DNA of 64,000 nucleotides from Leisingera methylohalidivorans DSM 14336. GTDB lineage: Bacteria > Pseudomonadota > Alphaproteobacteria > Rhodobacterales > Rhodobacteraceae. The translations under genes were made by a program, and so were the position numbers. The notes beneath the pieces are model-generated. The model made no database searches and was not told the DNA's origin. It was given only the letters and a program-made list of their open reading frames with translations. Numbering within the stretch: position 1 is the first letter of the stretch; the number at the start of each line of letters is the position of its first letter. Where the stretch lies: positions 441,462-505,461 of the forward strand of contig NC_023135.1 of assembly GCF_000511355.1 (NCBI RefSeq). Reading direction: 5' to 3'. Positions 25,565-35,077 of the stretch are shown piece by piece.

Positions 25565-26374
25565 TCAGCCCTCTTTCCTGATTTCCACAGAATGCGGATA
25601 GGGGATTGAAATGCCCTTGGCGTCGAAAGCCTCTTTCACGCCTTGCGTCAGGGCAAATTTCACTTCCCAGTAATCCTCGGCCTTGCACCAGACCCGGACT
25701 GTCAAATCGACCGAGCTGTCTCCCAGATTGGTCACCCGGACCCAGGGCGGCGGATCCTGCAGCACCCGCGCATCGGCGCCGGCCTGTTCGAGAATGATCG
25801 CCTTGGCGGCTTCAGCGCTATCGCCGTAGTCAATGCCGAACACCATGTCGGCGCGGCGGGTGGGATGATGCGAGAAATTGGTGATGATCGAGCCCCAGGC
25901 CTGGCCGTTGGGCACGATGATCTGCACATTGTCCGGGGTGGCCAGCTCGGTGATGAACAGGTTCAGATCTTTCACCGTGCCGGAGGTGCCGCCGATGTCC
26001 ACATACTGGCCGATTTTATAGGGACGGAACAGGATCAGCATGAAGCCCGCGGCCAGATCGCTGAGCGTGCCCTGCAGCGCCAGGCCGATGGCCAGCGTGG
26101 CGGCACCCAGCATCGCGACCAGGCTGGTGGCCTCGATCCCGAAGATGTTGAGAACCGCCACCAGAACCACCGCCAGCAGTGCCCAGCGGACCAGGCTGGC
26201 GGCGAAATTGCCCAGCGTCGGATCGATCCGCGGGGTCCGGTTGATACGGTTGCGCACCGCGCTGCTGATCCAGCCGGTGGCGATCCAGCCAAGGATCAGA
26301 ACCAGCAGCGCCTTGGTGCCGCTGACCAGCAGCGGCCAGTAGGCGCCGGCCTGTTCAATCAGTTGTTCCATCAA
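25565..26374 (-). CDS. Small-conductance mechanosensitive channel (MscS family)
   Basis: A 269-residue inner-membrane channel that opens under membrane tension during hypo-osmotic shock. It has three N-terminal membrane helices, the glycine/alanine-rich pore helix region (GAATLAIGLALQGTLSDLAA, about 93-112) and the cytosolic beta domain with FRPYKIGQYVDIGGTSGTV. The length and layout match the short MscS type. It lies 75 bp downstream of mscL on the same strand, a pairing that fits a shared osmotic role in a marine organism. Confidence 0.95.
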   Translation of the reverse strand: MMEQLIEQAGAYWPLLVSGTKALLVLILGWIATGWISSAVRNRINRTPRIDPTLGNFAASLVRWALLAVVLVAVLNIFGIEATSLVAMLGAATLAIGLALQGTLSDLAAGFMLILFRPYKIGQYVDIGGTSGTVKDLNLFITELATPDNVQIIVPNGQAWGSIITNFSHHPTRRADMVFGIDYGDSAEAAKAIILEQAGADARVLQDPPPWVRVTNLGDSSVDLTVRVWCKAEDYWEVKFALTQGVKEAFDAKGISIPYPHSVEIRKEG

Positions 26375-26449
26375 TATCAGTCCTTTGAAAACGTGCGAAA
26401 GGAGCGGAAGCCCGCCCCTTTGCTAATGTCGCATTCCGCTGTTGCGGCG

Positions 26450-26881
26450 CTATTTTTTAAGCGAATCGCGGATTTCGAGCAGCACGTCAAGCTCGGTCGG
26501 CCCGGCGGGCGTTTCCTCTGCCGGGGTGTCTTCTTCGTGCTCCATCGCGTCGCGGACGCGGTTCACCGATTTCACCAGCAGGAACACCACCCAGGCGATG
26601 ATCAGGAAATTCAGCACCGCCATCAGGAAGGAACCATAGGCAAAAACCGAAGCCCCGGCCTCGCGCGCGGCCTCCAGCGAGCCGTAGTCTGCGCCGTCTC
26701 CGCCCAGCACAACAAAGTTGTTGGTGAAATTCACGCCGCCGGTGAACAGCCCTATGATCGGGTTGATCAGGTCATCGACCATGGATTTCACAATGGCAGT
26801 AAAGGCGGCGCCGATGATGATCCCTACCGCCATATCCATCACATTGCCCTTGGCAATGAAGGCCTTGAATTCGTCCAGCAT
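26450..26881 (-). CDS. mscL: Large-conductance mechanosensitive channel
   Basis: A 143-residue channel subunit; pentamers open a wide pore at near-lytic tension. The N-terminal helix [20 protein letters not shown], followed by [19 protein letters not shown], is diagnostic, with the second membrane helix [18 protein letters not shown] and an acidic cytosolic tail. GGAGAGGGAACGGAT precedes the ATG. It is followed by an MscS gene on the same strand. Confidence 0.98.
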   Translation of the reverse strand: MLDEFKAFIAKGNVMDMAVGIIIGAAFTAIVKSMVDDLINPIIGLFTGGVNFTNNFVVLGGDGADYGSLEAAREAGASVFAYGSFLMAVLNFLIIAWVVFLLVKSVNRVRDAMEHEEDTPAEETPAGPTELDVLLEIRDSLKK

Positions 26882-26925
26882 ATCCGTTCCCTCTCCGTCC
26901 CAGCCGTTATGATCGCAGGATCAGG

Positions 26926-27250
26926 CTAGGAGCGGCCTTGCGGCCTGTAAACGGGGAATGTTCCGGCCCCGGCGTCAGTGCGGGGCCGGAAACGGCGCGT
27001 CTTGCCGGAGATCAGATCGAACGCTTCCGCGTCCAGCGACACGGCGTCCTCGGAAACCTCCGGCTGACCGCTGTCCTGAATGGCCTCGTCCGAGAGGCAG
27101 TAGGACAGGTAAATCCCCGAAGGCCGGCCCGGTGCCGTCCGGCAGCGCAAGATTGTTGCAAGGGTATCGCGCTGCAGGCGGCGCCAAGCGGCGCCTGGTG
27201 CCGTCGCTTGCTTCCACCGGCACCAGCAGCGGGGCAGGAGTGGCCGCGCA
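26926..27250 (-). pseudogene. Possible remnant of a small gene with a frameshift
   Basis: Between the ald terminator and mscL, two adjacent frames on the minus strand show coding-like, GC-rich third positions. The first (about 27250-27130) reads LLVPVEASDGTRRRLAPP and continues to PDGTGPAFG; the second (about 27130-26926) reads YLSYCLSDEAIQDSGQPEV and then DAEAFDLISGKTRRF. A single frame change joins them. There is no start codon before the terminator cuts in. I do not recognise the protein, and this may be chance in GC-rich DNA. Confidence 0.3.
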
Positions 27251-27256
27251 AAAGGA

Positions 27257-27284
27257 AAAGCCCCGCCGGGTCTGGCGGGGCTTT
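27257..27284 (-). terminator. Terminator after ald
   Basis: Perfect 11-bp arms AAAGCCCCGCC and GGCGGGGCTTT around a 6-nt loop, 28 bp past the ald stop and followed by TTCC on the minus strand. The symmetrical A- and T-ends could let it work in both directions. Confidence 0.85.
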
Positions 27285-27311
27285 GGTGCATTTTTTTGCG
27301 GGCTGGGGCCG

Positions 27312-28430
27312 TTACTGCTTCAGCGCCAGTTTCGGCGACAGCACGTCGATGCCCAGGGCCTCGCCCACCGCGTAGTAAGTCAGCTGGCCTGCATGCACGT
27401 TCAGGCCGTTCAGCAGGTGCGGGTCGTCCTCGCAGGCCTGGCGCCAGCCCTTGTTTGCCAGGTTCAGCAGGAAGGGCAGGGTGGCATTGCCCAGAGCCTG
27501 GGTCGAGGTGCGCGCCACGGCGCCCGGCATGTTGGCGACACAGTAATGCATGATGCCGTCGACCTCATAGATCGGATCGGCGTGGGTGGTTGCCTTGGAG
27601 GTCTCGAAGCAGCCGCCCTGGTCGATGGCAACATCCACCAGCACCGCGCCGGGCTTCATTTCGCTGAGCTGTGCGCGCGAGATCAGCTTGGGTGCCGCGG
27701 CGCCCGGGATCAGCACCGCGCCGATCACCATGTCGGCCTCGCGCACCAGCTCGGCGGTGGCGCCGGCGGTGGAGTACTGGTTTTTGAAGGTGCGGCCGAA
27801 CACGTCATCGAGATACTTCAGACGGGTCAGCGAGCGGTCGAGGATGGTGACATCCGCGCCCATGCCCGCGGCGATCTTGGCGGCGTGGGTGCCGACAACG
27901 CCGCCGCCGATCACCACCACCCTGGCCGGAGCCACGCCGGGGACGCCGCCCATCAGCACGCCGCGGCCGCCGTTGGCTTTCTGCAGGGTGTAGGCGCCCA
28001 CTTGCGGAGCCAGACGGCCGGCCACTTCGGACATCGGCGCCAGCAGCGGCAGGCCGCCGCGGTCGTCGGTCACGGTCTCATAGGCAATCGCGGTGCAGCC
28101 CGATTCCAGCAGGTCATGGGTCTGCTCCGGGTCGGGCGCCAGGTGCAGATAGGTGAACAGCAGCTGGCCTTCCCGCAGCATCTTGCGTTCGGCCGCCTGG
28201 GGTTCCTTCACCTTGACGATCATGTCGGCGGTGGCAAAGATTTCCTCGGCGGTGCCGAGGATGACAGCACCGGCGGCGGCATAATCCTCGTCGGTGAAGC
28301 CGGCCCCGGTGCCGGCGCCTTTCTGGATGACAACATCGTGGCCGTTGCTGACGGCTTCACGGACAGCGTCCGGGGTCATGCCGACGCGGAATTCCTGCGG
28401 TTTAATCTCGGTGGGGCAGCCGATTTTCAT
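27312..28430 (-). CDS. ald: Alanine dehydrogenase
   Basis: Catalyses reversible NAD-dependent deamination of L-alanine to pyruvate and ammonia in the cytosol. The 372-residue protein starts [20 protein letters not shown], carries the NAD-binding Rossmann motif [20 protein letters not shown] (about 170-189) and ends with [23 protein letters not shown] precedes the ATG at 28430. It is divergent from an Lrp/AsnC-type gene 139 bp away, which in related bacteria (AldR-type) activates ald in response to alanine. Confidence 0.97.
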   Translation of the reverse strand: MKIGCPTEIKPQEFRVGMTPDAVREAVSNGHDVVIQKGAGTGAGFTDEDYAAAGAVILGTAEEIFATADMIVKVKEPQAAERKMLREGQLLFTYLHLAPDPEQTHDLLESGCTAIAYETVTDDRGGLPLLAPMSEVAGRLAPQVGAYTLQKANGGRGVLMGGVPGVAPARVVVIGGGVVGTHAAKIAAGMGADVTILDRSLTRLKYLDDVFGRTFKNQYSTAGATAELVREADMVIGAVLIPGAAAPKLISRAQLSEMKPGAVLVDVAIDQGGCFETSKATTHADPIYEVDGIMHYCVANMPGAVARTSTQALGNATLPFLLNLANKGWRQACEDDPHLLNGLNVHAGQLTYYAVGEALGIDVLSPKLALKQ

Positions 28431-28569
28431 GTGTGTTTCTCCTCCAAATTCAATACGGTCATTTTGCCGCAGATGCCGCAATATGTGCTGCTTTTTGAGG
28501 CGGAAATGAAATAGGGCTTTCGAATAATCTTCGTCTATTCAGGCGAGAATCAGCAAGGATCTTCGAAAA

Positions 28570-29028
28570 ATGTCGTTGGACGAAACAGATCGTCGCATTC
28601 TATCGGTGCTGCAAAAGCAGGGGCGGATTTCCAATGCCGACCTGTCGGAGCGGGTGAACCTGTCGGCCTCCGCCTGCCACCGGCGGGTGCAGCGGCTGGA
28701 GGCGGACGGGTATATCCGCGATTATGTTGCGCTGCTGGATGCGCGTAAGCTGAACGTGCCGACCACGGTGTTTGTCGAGATCACCCTGCAGGCCCAGGCG
28801 GATGAGGTGCTGGACGCGTTTGAAAAGGCGGTGTCGCGGATCCCGGATGTGCTGGAGTGCCACCTGATGGCGGGCACGGCGGACTATATCCTCAAGGTGG
28901 TGGCGGAAAACACCGAGGATTTTGCCCGCATCCATCGCCAGCATCTGGCACGGCTGCCGGGGGTGGCGCAGATGCAGTCGAGTTTTGCACTGCGCACCGT
29001 GTTCAAGACCACGGCGCTGCCGGTTTGA
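28570..29028 (+). CDS. Lrp/AsnC family transcriptional regulator, probable ald regulator
   Basis: A 152-residue regulator with an N-terminal helix-turn-helix (GRISNADLSERVNLSASACH, about 18-37) and RAM domain (LMAGTADYILKVVAENTEDF). Position directly divergent from ald strongly suggests that it controls alanine dehydrogenase. The intergenic region has an inverted repeat GAATA/TATTC near 28524-28542 that could be an operator. It is the second AsnC-type regulator in the window; the first is beside a LysE exporter. Confidence 0.95.
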   Translation: MSLDETDRRILSVLQKQGRISNADLSERVNLSASACHRRVQRLEADGYIRDYVALLDARKLNVPTTVFVEITLQAQADEVLDAFEKAVSRIPDVLECHLMAGTADYILKVVAENTEDFARIHRQHLARLPGVAQMQSSFALRTVFKTTALPV

Positions 29029-29243
29029 TGCGGCGCTGATGCTTATAGCCGGACCGGGGGCTTTTGCGCTTGAACCCCGGTGGAAATTCCGGTTGCCTTG
29101 GGGGAAGGTGCAGCCAGGGCCGCATGACGGATCCTTTGCTGCGGCGGCTGCTGTCTGCTGCCCCGGCGGAGTGACATCAAACAGTCACTTGCCGTCCGTA
29201 TAAGGCGGCGTTTGCACGACCTGACAAGGAAGGAACCCTGCCC

Positions 29244-30161
29244 GTGACCCGCGAATTTGAAAGCGCATCCCTGGATTGGCTGGAAGCGGAGCTGCAGGAC
29301 ACGCTGGACGAGGATATCGAGATTGAATTCTCGGAGCCGATGCTGAGCCAGGAAATCCGCAAGATTTACCGCGAACAACACCCGGAAATGCTCGACCGGC
29401 AGATTTACTTCCGCAATCTTTTGCGGCTGCAGGCAGAGCTGATCAAGGTGCAGGACTGGGTGCAGAACTCCGGCGCCAAGGTTTGCATCCTGTTTGAAGG
29501 CCGCGATGCAGCGGGCAAGGGCGGGGTGATCAAGCGGATCACCCAGCGGCTGGATCCGCGGGTGGCGCGGGTGGTGGCGCTGCCGGCGCCGAACCGCCGC
29601 GAGCAAAGCCAGTGGTATTTTCAGCGTTATGTGCCGCATCTGCCGGCGGGCGGCGAGATCGTCCTGTTTGACCGGTCCTGGTACAACCGTGCAGGCGTCG
29701 AGCGGGTGATGGGCTTTGCCAGCGACGACCAGGTCGACCAGTTCTTCCAGGACGTTCCGGAATTTGAACGGATGCTGGTGCGGTCGGGGATCATCCTGCT
29801 GAAATACTGGTTCTCGATCACTGACGAGGAACAGCAGCTGCGGTTCATGATGCGCATTCACGATCCGATGAAGCAGTGGAAACTGTCGCCGATGGATCTG
29901 GAAAGCCGGATCCGCTGGGAACAGTACACCAAGGCCAAGGAGGAGATGTTCAAACGCACCAACATCCCCGAAGCGCCATGGTATATCGTCGAGGGCAACG
30001 ACAAGAAGCGCGAGCGGCTGAACTGCATCGAGCATCTGCTGACCAAGATCCCCTATGAAGAGGTGCCGAGCGAGAAGGTCGAGCTGCCGGACCGCAAATA
30101 CAACCCGGACTATGAACGCCAGGTGCTGCCGGACGAATTGTATGTGCCCAAAGTCTACTGA
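29244..30161 (+). CDS. ppk2: Polyphosphate kinase 2
   Basis: PPK2 enzymes use inorganic polyphosphate to phosphorylate nucleotides (typically ADP or GDP) or the reverse. The 305-residue one-domain length fits class I. Walker A is GRDAAGKGG (residues 86-94), Walker B is VLFDRSWYNRAG (about 142-153), and the lid region RIRWEQYTKAKEEMF is present. The start is GTG at 29244 with AAGGAAGGAA upstream. Single-gene unit, convergent with the CAP/RTX gene. Confidence 0.96.
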   Translation: MTREFESASLDWLEAELQDTLDEDIEIEFSEPMLSQEIRKIYREQHPEMLDRQIYFRNLLRLQAELIKVQDWVQNSGAKVCILFEGRDAAGKGGVIKRITQRLDPRVARVVALPAPNRREQSQWYFQRYVPHLPAGGEIVLFDRSWYNRAGVERVMGFASDDQVDQFFQDVPEFERMLVRSGIILLKYWFSITDEEQQLRFMMRIHDPMKQWKLSPMDLESRIRWEQYTKAKEEMFKRTNIPEAPWYIVEGNDKKRERLNCIEHLLTKIPYEEVPSEKVELPDRKYNPDYERQVLPDELYVPKVY

Positions 30162-30234
30162 GGTTCCGTCTTAGACACTAGGCGAGCGGACGGGCGTGCC
30201 GCGGCGCGCCCGTTCCAGGTTTGCCCGGCCGGGA

Positions 30235-31275
30235 TCAGAACAGGAAGTCGCTTTGCTGAAGCTCCTGCTCTGTTACGCCGCTGAGCAGCAGGCTGTCGCC
30301 ATCGCTGTCGCTGATCAGCAGGCCGGCATTGGTCTGGCTGGTGTGATTGTTCACCAGATCGCTGAAGCCGGTGATGCCTGTGGCGGCGCTCAGATCGATG
30401 CGTTCACCGCTGGCATCCGGGTTGAAATCCGTCACGGTGTCGTCGCCGCCGCTGAAGATGAAGAGGTCGCCGCCGCCCTTGCCGGCCAGCTTGTCGTTGC
30501 CGCTGCCGCCATCCAGAGTGTCTTTGCCGCTGCCGCCGAACAGCTTGTCGCTGCCGGAGCCGCCGTTCAGCTCATCCGCGCCGTTGTTGCCGCGCAGCGT
30601 GTCATTGCCGGAGCCGCCGTTCAGTTCGTCGCCGCTTGACTTGCCGTTCAGTTTATCCCGGCCTTCGCTGCCGTCGAGGCGGTCCCGGCCGTTGCTGCCG
30701 GTCAGCGTGTCATTGCCGCCGAGGCCGTCCAGGCTGCCTGCGCTGCCAAGGGTCAGGTTATCATTTCCCGATGTGGCACCGGTGCCTGTGCCGCCGCCAT
30801 CGCTGCCTCCTGATCCGGAGTCCAGTTGCAGTTCTGCGCTGGTCTTGGCGAAGTTCTGGGTGACCATCACCGCATCCCAGCCGTTGAAATTGCCCTGCTC
30901 GATGCCGATGCCGACCACTTCGACACTGGCGCTGAGGATGTTGGCGCGGTGGCCAGGGCTGTTCATCAGCGATTCGTGCAGGTTGACGACGTCATCGGCC
31001 AGCCCGGCGGCGCCGCGTTCGCTCTGCCAGGCAATATTCTCGGCCCAGGTCCAGCCGCCCGAGAACTGAAAGCCGGCATCCATCATCCGGTCGCCGGCGC
31101 TGGAGCCGCCGGAGCCGGTATGGGAGAAGAGATCCTGCTGCAGCATCCATTCGCTGTGGTCTTCTGCCGAATCGTTCAGGCGCAGCTCGAGCTGGACCGG
31201 GTTAAGCCCGCGCGACGTGCGCTCGGCATTGATCAGGTCGAGCATCTGCCGCTCGGGTTGGCTTGCCTGTGACAT
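30235..31275 (-). CDS. Secreted CAP-domain protein with RTX calcium-binding repeats
   Basis: A 346-residue protein combining an N-terminal CAP/SCP domain (about 8-145; LINAERTSRGLNPVQLELRL, HSEWMLQQDLFSHTG, ENIAW, NSPGHRANIL) with a C-terminal RTX block (about 170-285) of nine-residue repeats such as GGSGNDTLRGNNGADELNG. There is no N-terminal signal peptide. RTX proteins fold on binding calcium outside the cell after export by a type I system using a C-terminal signal; the end TEQELQQSDFLF fits. No exporter genes are adjacent. The role of the CAP domain here is unknown. Confidence 0.93.
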   Translation of the reverse strand: MSQASQPERQMLDLINAERTSRGLNPVQLELRLNDSAEDHSEWMLQQDLFSHTGSGGSSAGDRMMDAGFQFSGGWTWAENIAWQSERGAAGLADDVVNLHESLMNSPGHRANILSASVEVVGIGIEQGNFNGWDAVMVTQNFAKTSAELQLDSGSGGSDGGGTGTGATSGNDNLTLGSAGSLDGLGGNDTLTGSNGRDRLDGSEGRDKLNGKSSGDELNGGSGNDTLRGNNGADELNGGSGSDKLFGGSGKDTLDGGSGNDKLAGKGGGDLFIFSGGDDTVTDFNPDASGERIDLSAATGITGFSDLVNNHTSQTNAGLLISDSDGDSLLLSGVTEQELQQSDFLF

Positions 31276-32006
31276 CAGTAACTGCTCCGTGAGTGTGCCG
31301 GCTGGGCGGCGGTGCTGCCTTCGGTTAACGGAAAATTAAGGCGCCGGAAGGGCCGGACGGTGCAGCAGCGGAAATGCGGCAAGGCTCTGCCGTAGCGTGG
31401 GGGGCGGATACGCGGATTCCTGCGCGCCCGGCCGCCTTGGGCTGTCCTGTGCAGCTGGCTGCGCGGCACCGGCGCAATCCCGCTGCGGGGCATCGGGCAG
31501 GGCGGTGCAGGATTCGGGGGGGGGAAGCGGCTGCCGTCAGGACGCGGGGGCTTGCCGCGGAAACAGCCACAGAAAAGGGTGGGCCGGGCGCCGTCGGGGG
31601 AAGCTGCCGGCGCCCGGCAATATTGAAAACCCGCAGAGGCTATGCCTTGTTTGCAGGGATCAAGACAGGCGCCGGTGTCGTGTCTTTTTTGGGGGGGGCG
31701 CGGCCTGCTCCGGGTTTCAATGAACCGGGTGTTCCAATCCCGGCCGGCGGGGCAGTGTTTAGGGAAACGCATCAGATTTGCCCTGCCGTACTACTCGTAT
31801 AGCAGAAGAATTTAGGGAAATACACCTTAAAGATGTAATTCGGGCAAAATTGAGGTATTTTTGTGCTTCCCCTCGAGACGCGGTGTTTTTCTCATGGGGG
31901 CAAAAATGACAAACCCCCGGGGCGGGGCCGCGGGGGTCGTCTGAACTTAAGTTCCGGCTGGTCGCAAGACCGGCCAAGTGCTGTCCAAAGCTGGACGGCC
32001 TGCCGC
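31276..32006. other. Long intergenic region with G-runs, apparently non-coding
   Basis: About 730 bp between the CAP/RTX start and rpsU. Several long frames exist on both strands but none has coding-like codon use or a recognisable domain. It contains runs of G (for example near 31517 and 31690) and an AT-rich patch at 31800-31865. The only element I can support is the rpsU terminator at 31913-31937. The upstream part should hold the promoter of the CAP/RTX gene. Confidence 0.6.
31913..31937 (-). terminator. Terminator after rpsU
   Basis: On the minus strand, arms ACCCCCG and CGGGGGT surround a GC-rich loop and are followed by TTTGTCATTTTTG. It lies about 70 bp beyond the rpsU stop. Confidence 0.65.
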
Positions 32007-32213
32007 TTACAGCAAACCTTCGCGCTGGAGCTTCTTACGTGCCAGTTTCCGGGCACGGCGGATCGCTTCAGCTTTCTCGCGCGCTTTTTTCTCGGACGGC
32101 TTCTCGAAATGTTGCTTGAGCTTCATTTCGCGGAATACGCCTTCACGCTGCAGCTTTTTCTTCAGGGCACGAAGCGCCTGATCGACATTGTTGTCGCGAA
32201 CACTAACCTGCAT
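32007..32213 (-). CDS. rpsU: 30S ribosomal protein S21
   Basis: A 68-residue basic small-subunit protein involved in translation initiation. The sequence [20 protein letters not shown] at the N-terminus and [20 protein letters not shown] are diagnostic; the C-terminal arginine/lysine-rich tail is typical of alphaproteobacteria. GAAAGGTGGTGAAAACCAC precedes the start. It is divergent from the COQ9 gene, 118 bp apart. Confidence 0.98.
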   Translation of the reverse strand: MQVSVRDNNVDQALRALKKKLQREGVFREMKLKQHFEKPSEKKAREKAEAIRRARKLARKKLQREGLL

Positions 32214-32331
32214 GTGGTTTTCACCACCTTTCTAAGTTTGAGTTGCAAGGAAATTGCAGGAGCTGGCCGTATAGCAAAGGCAGGTTATTTTGTCTAGTAG
32301 GGTATTGGGACGTTGAAAGCGGGAGAGCGGC

Positions 32332-33033
32332 ATGACTGGAAATCAGGATCAGGCGCAGGGCGATATCAAGGCAAAGCTGCTGGATGCAGCGTTGAATCAC
32401 GTGCCGTTTGACGGCTGGTCCGAGGTGACATTCCGTGCCGCCTGCCAGGAGGCGGATGTGCCTGAGGTGCTGGCCCATGCGGTCTGCCCGCGCGGCGGGG
32501 TGGACCTGGCGCTGGCCTATCACGCCCGCGGCGATTCGCGGATGCTGGCGCGGCTCGAGGCCGAGGATCTGTCCGGCCTCAGGTTCCGCGACAAGGTGGC
32601 AGCGGCGGTGCGGTTCCGGCTGGAAGCCGTGGAGGACAAGGAAGCGGTGCGCCGCGGCACCACGCTGCTGACACTGCCGCAATATGCCGGCGACGGGGTC
32701 AAGGCGATCTGGGGCACCTGCGATCTGATCTGGGAGACGCTGGGCGACGGCTCGGATGATCTGAACTGGTACACCAAGCGCGCCTCGCTCGCCGGGGTCT
32801 ATTCCGCCACGGTGCTGTTCTGGCTGGGCGATGACAGTCTTGAGCATCAGGCGACCTGGGAGTTTCTCGACCGCCGGATCGGCAATGTGATGGATTTTGA
32901 GAAGCTGAAGGCGGGTTTGCAGAAAAATCCCTTGTTGAAACCATTCCTGGCGGGGCCGAACTGGCTGGCCGGGCAAATCAAGCCGCCGAAAGACCGTGAT
33001 GATCTGCCTGGGTCGCTGAACCCGCGCCGCTGA
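32332..33033 (+). CDS. COQ9 family protein, ubiquinone biosynthesis
   Basis: A 233-residue protein of the COQ9 family, lipid-binding proteins with a TetR-like fold that assist the ubiquinone hydroxylation step in mitochondria; the alphaproteobacterial form is assumed to have a similar role. The N-terminal AALNHVPFDGWSEVTFRAAC is characteristic, and the core WYTKRASLAGVYSATVLFWL carries the COQ9 consensus. The C-terminus is basic. Adjacent rpsU is a common neighbour in this group as I recall. Confidence 0.93.
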   Translation: MTGNQDQAQGDIKAKLLDAALNHVPFDGWSEVTFRAACQEADVPEVLAHAVCPRGGVDLALAYHARGDSRMLARLEAEDLSGLRFRDKVAAAVRFRLEAVEDKEAVRRGTTLLTLPQYAGDGVKAIWGTCDLIWETLGDGSDDLNWYTKRASLAGVYSATVLFWLGDDSLEHQATWEFLDRRIGNVMDFEKLKAGLQKNPLLKPFLAGPNWLAGQIKPPKDRDDLPGSLNPRR

Positions 33034-33159
33034 AACAGATCCGGACCCAGCTTTTGGGCGGGTGTGCTCCGCAAAGGCGCCGGACTGCGGCGCCTTTGCT
33101 GTTTGCGCTCACCCGGACGGGTGGTAGGCAAGGGGCAAGGATCAGGAGGACGAATTGCC

Positions 33160-34143
33160 ATGACAGAGATGATGCGCGCGGTTGAAATCAGCAAACCCGG
33201 CGGGCCGGAGGTTCTGCAGCTGACGCAGCGCCCGGTGCCGCAGCCTGGCCATGGCGAGGTGGTGATCAAGGTGGCTTATGCGGGCGTGAACCGTCCCGAC
33301 GCGCTGCAGCGCGCCGGTGCCTATGACCCGCCCAAGGGCGCCAGCGACCTGCCGGGGCTGGAAGCCTCGGGCGAAGTGGTGGCTGCGGGTGCAGGCGTCA
33401 GCGGCATCGCGGTGGGCGATCAGGTCTGCGCGCTGCTGCCCGGCGGCGGCTATGCGGAATACGTGGCAACCCCTGCGGCGCATTGCCTTCCGGTTCCCGA
33501 AGGCCTGGATCTGAAACAGGCGGCCTGCCTGCCGGAAACCTTCTTCACCGTCTGGTCCAATGTCTTCACCCGCGGCGGGCTGAAGGCGGGGGAGCGGTTC
33601 CTGGTGCATGGCGGCTCGTCCGGCATCGGCACCACCGCAATCCAGCTGGCCAAGGCCTTTGGGGCCCGGGTGTTTGCCACGGCCGGGTCGGACGCGAAAT
33701 GCCAGGCCTGCCTCGATCTGGGCGCCGAACGCGCGATCAACTACCGCGACGAGGATTTCGTCAAGGTGCTGCGGGAGGAGGGCGGCGCCGATCTGGTGCT
33801 CGACATGGTCGGCGGCGACTACATTCCGCGCAACGTCAAGGCAATGGCCGAGGACGGCCGCCTGGTGCAGATCGCCTTTCTGCAGGGACCGAAGGTGGAG
33901 CTGAATTTCGCCCTGATGATGGTCAAACGGCTGACCCTGACCGGCTCGACTCTGCGGCCGCAAAGCGATCTGGCCAAGGCGCAGATTGCCCAGGACCTGC
34001 GCGAGGCGGTCTGGCCCTTGATCGAGGCAGGCAAGGTCGCACCGGTGATGGACAGCGAGTTTGCGCTGGGCGAGGCCGCCGCGGCGCACGCGCGGATGGA
34101 AAGCTCCGGCCATATCGGCAAGATTGTATTGAAGGTGGGCTGA
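33160..34143 (+). CDS. NAD(P)H-quinone oxidoreductase (zinc-less MDR family, PIG3-like)
   Basis: A 327-residue medium-chain oxidoreductase that reduces quinones with NAD(P)H. The start MTEMMRAVEISKPGGPEVLQ, catalytic-domain YAGVNRPDALQRAGAYDPPK, and nucleotide-binding LVHGGSSGIGTTAIQLAKAF (about 146-165) fit the PIG3/TP53I3 group. No zinc ligands are visible. AGGAGGAC lies before the ATG at 33160; the upstream open stretch lacks similarity. A strong terminator follows. Confidence 0.94.
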   Translation: MTEMMRAVEISKPGGPEVLQLTQRPVPQPGHGEVVIKVAYAGVNRPDALQRAGAYDPPKGASDLPGLEASGEVVAAGAGVSGIAVGDQVCALLPGGGYAEYVATPAAHCLPVPEGLDLKQAACLPETFFTVWSNVFTRGGLKAGERFLVHGGSSGIGTTAIQLAKAFGARVFATAGSDAKCQACLDLGAERAINYRDEDFVKVLREEGGADLVLDMVGGDYIPRNVKAMAEDGRLVQIAFLQGPKVELNFALMMVKRLTLTGSTLRPQSDLAKAQIAQDLREAVWPLIEAGKVAPVMDSEFALGEAAAAHARMESSGHIGKIVLKVG

Positions 34144-34164
34144 CACACTCACCGGTGTCACACC

Positions 34165-34195
34165 AAAGGGCCGGCAGATCTGCCGGCCCTTTTTG
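34165..34195. terminator. Bidirectional terminator between convergent genes
   Basis: A perfect 28-bp palindrome at 34165-34192, half-site AAAGGGCCGGCAGA, followed by TTT. With an A-run at one end and a T-run at the other, it can serve both the quinone oxidoreductase and the convergent DUF2189 gene. Confidence 0.9.
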
Positions 34196-34219
34196 CCAAG
34201 CGGTTCCTTTTACTGCACG

Positions 34220-35077
34220 TTACTGCACGGCGCGGCGGTACAGATGCCAGGTCGCATGCCCCAGCACCGGCACCACAATGATCAGCCCGGCCAGGAACGG
34301 GATCGCACCGATCACCAGCGCGGAGCCGACGATGATACCCCAGGTCATGCAGATCACCGGGTTCTTGCGCAGCACCTTGATCGAGGTGGCCACCGCCACC
34401 GGCAGGCCGACATGGCGGTCCAGCAGCAGCGGAAAGGACACCAGGCTCATCGCCAGCGCGGCAAAGGCAAAGACCGCGCCCACGATGCCGCCGGCTATGG
34501 CCATGATCCAGCCCGAGCGGGTGGTCACCACTTCCGTGGCAAAGGCCAGCAGCGAGGCCGGCGGTTCCGGCCCCAGGGTGCGGCTGTAGATCATGTCAGC
34601 GGCCACCAGCCAAACAATGAACAGCGCCGCCAGATACAGACCCAGCACCAGAATACCGCCAAACGCGGGGGAACGGATGACGCCAAAGGCATCCATCCAG
34701 CGCGGCTCGAACCCGGCTTCACGGCGCGAAGACATTTCATAAAGCCCAACCGCGGCCACCGGGCCAAGGATCGCAAAGCCCATGATCATCGGCACGATCA
34801 GGGGCAACAGATTCATCGACAGGCTCATCACGATCAGCGTGATGCCGATCAGCGGATAAAACAGCACCAGGAACATGGCATCGCTGCGGCAGGCGGCAAA
34901 ATCCTCCAGGCCGGCAGCCAGCGAATGAATAATGTCATCCATGGTAAGCTTGCGTGCCTTGGGCAGTTCCTTGATGCCGCTGCTGCCCATCTCTTCGACC
35001 GTCTGGCCGATATGGTGCCCGGTTGTCTCCGCCCCTTGCAGAAGCCAGCTGAGCGGGTTCCCAATTGTTTTTGCCAT
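34220..35077 (-). CDS. DUF2189 domain-containing membrane protein
   Basis: A 285-residue inner-membrane protein with about six hydrophobic segments after a soluble N-terminus. The opening ARKLTMDDIIHSLAAGLEDF and GLYEMSSRREAGFEPRWMDA match the DUF2189 family. The family's function is not established. The start at 35077 is preceded by CGAGGAGGAGTACGCGC. Single-gene unit, with about 290 bp of apparently non-coding DNA upstream. Confidence 0.93.
   Translation of the reverse strand: MAKTIGNPLSWLLQGAETTGHHIGQTVEEMGSSGIKELPKARKLTMDDIIHSLAAGLEDFAACRSDAMFLVLFYPLIGITLIVMSLSMNLLPLIVPMIMGFAILGPVAAVGLYEMSSRREAGFEPRWMDAFGVIRSPAFGGILVLGLYLAALFIVWLVAADMIYSRTLGPEPPASLLAFATEVVTTRSGWIMAIAGGIVGAVFAFAALAMSLVSFPLLLDRHVGLPVAVATSIKVLRKNPVICMTWGIIVGSALVIGAIPFLAGLIIVVPVLGHATWHLYRRAVQ

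Noticed and set aside
30347..31069. Serine/proline/leucine-rich plus-strand frame
   Set aside because: It is the reverse complement of the RTX repeats, which gives an artificial repeat protein.
31374..31802. Frames of 100-140 codons in the gap before rpsU
   Set aside because: Arginine-, alanine- and glycine-rich without coding-like third positions; frames on both strands are equally long.
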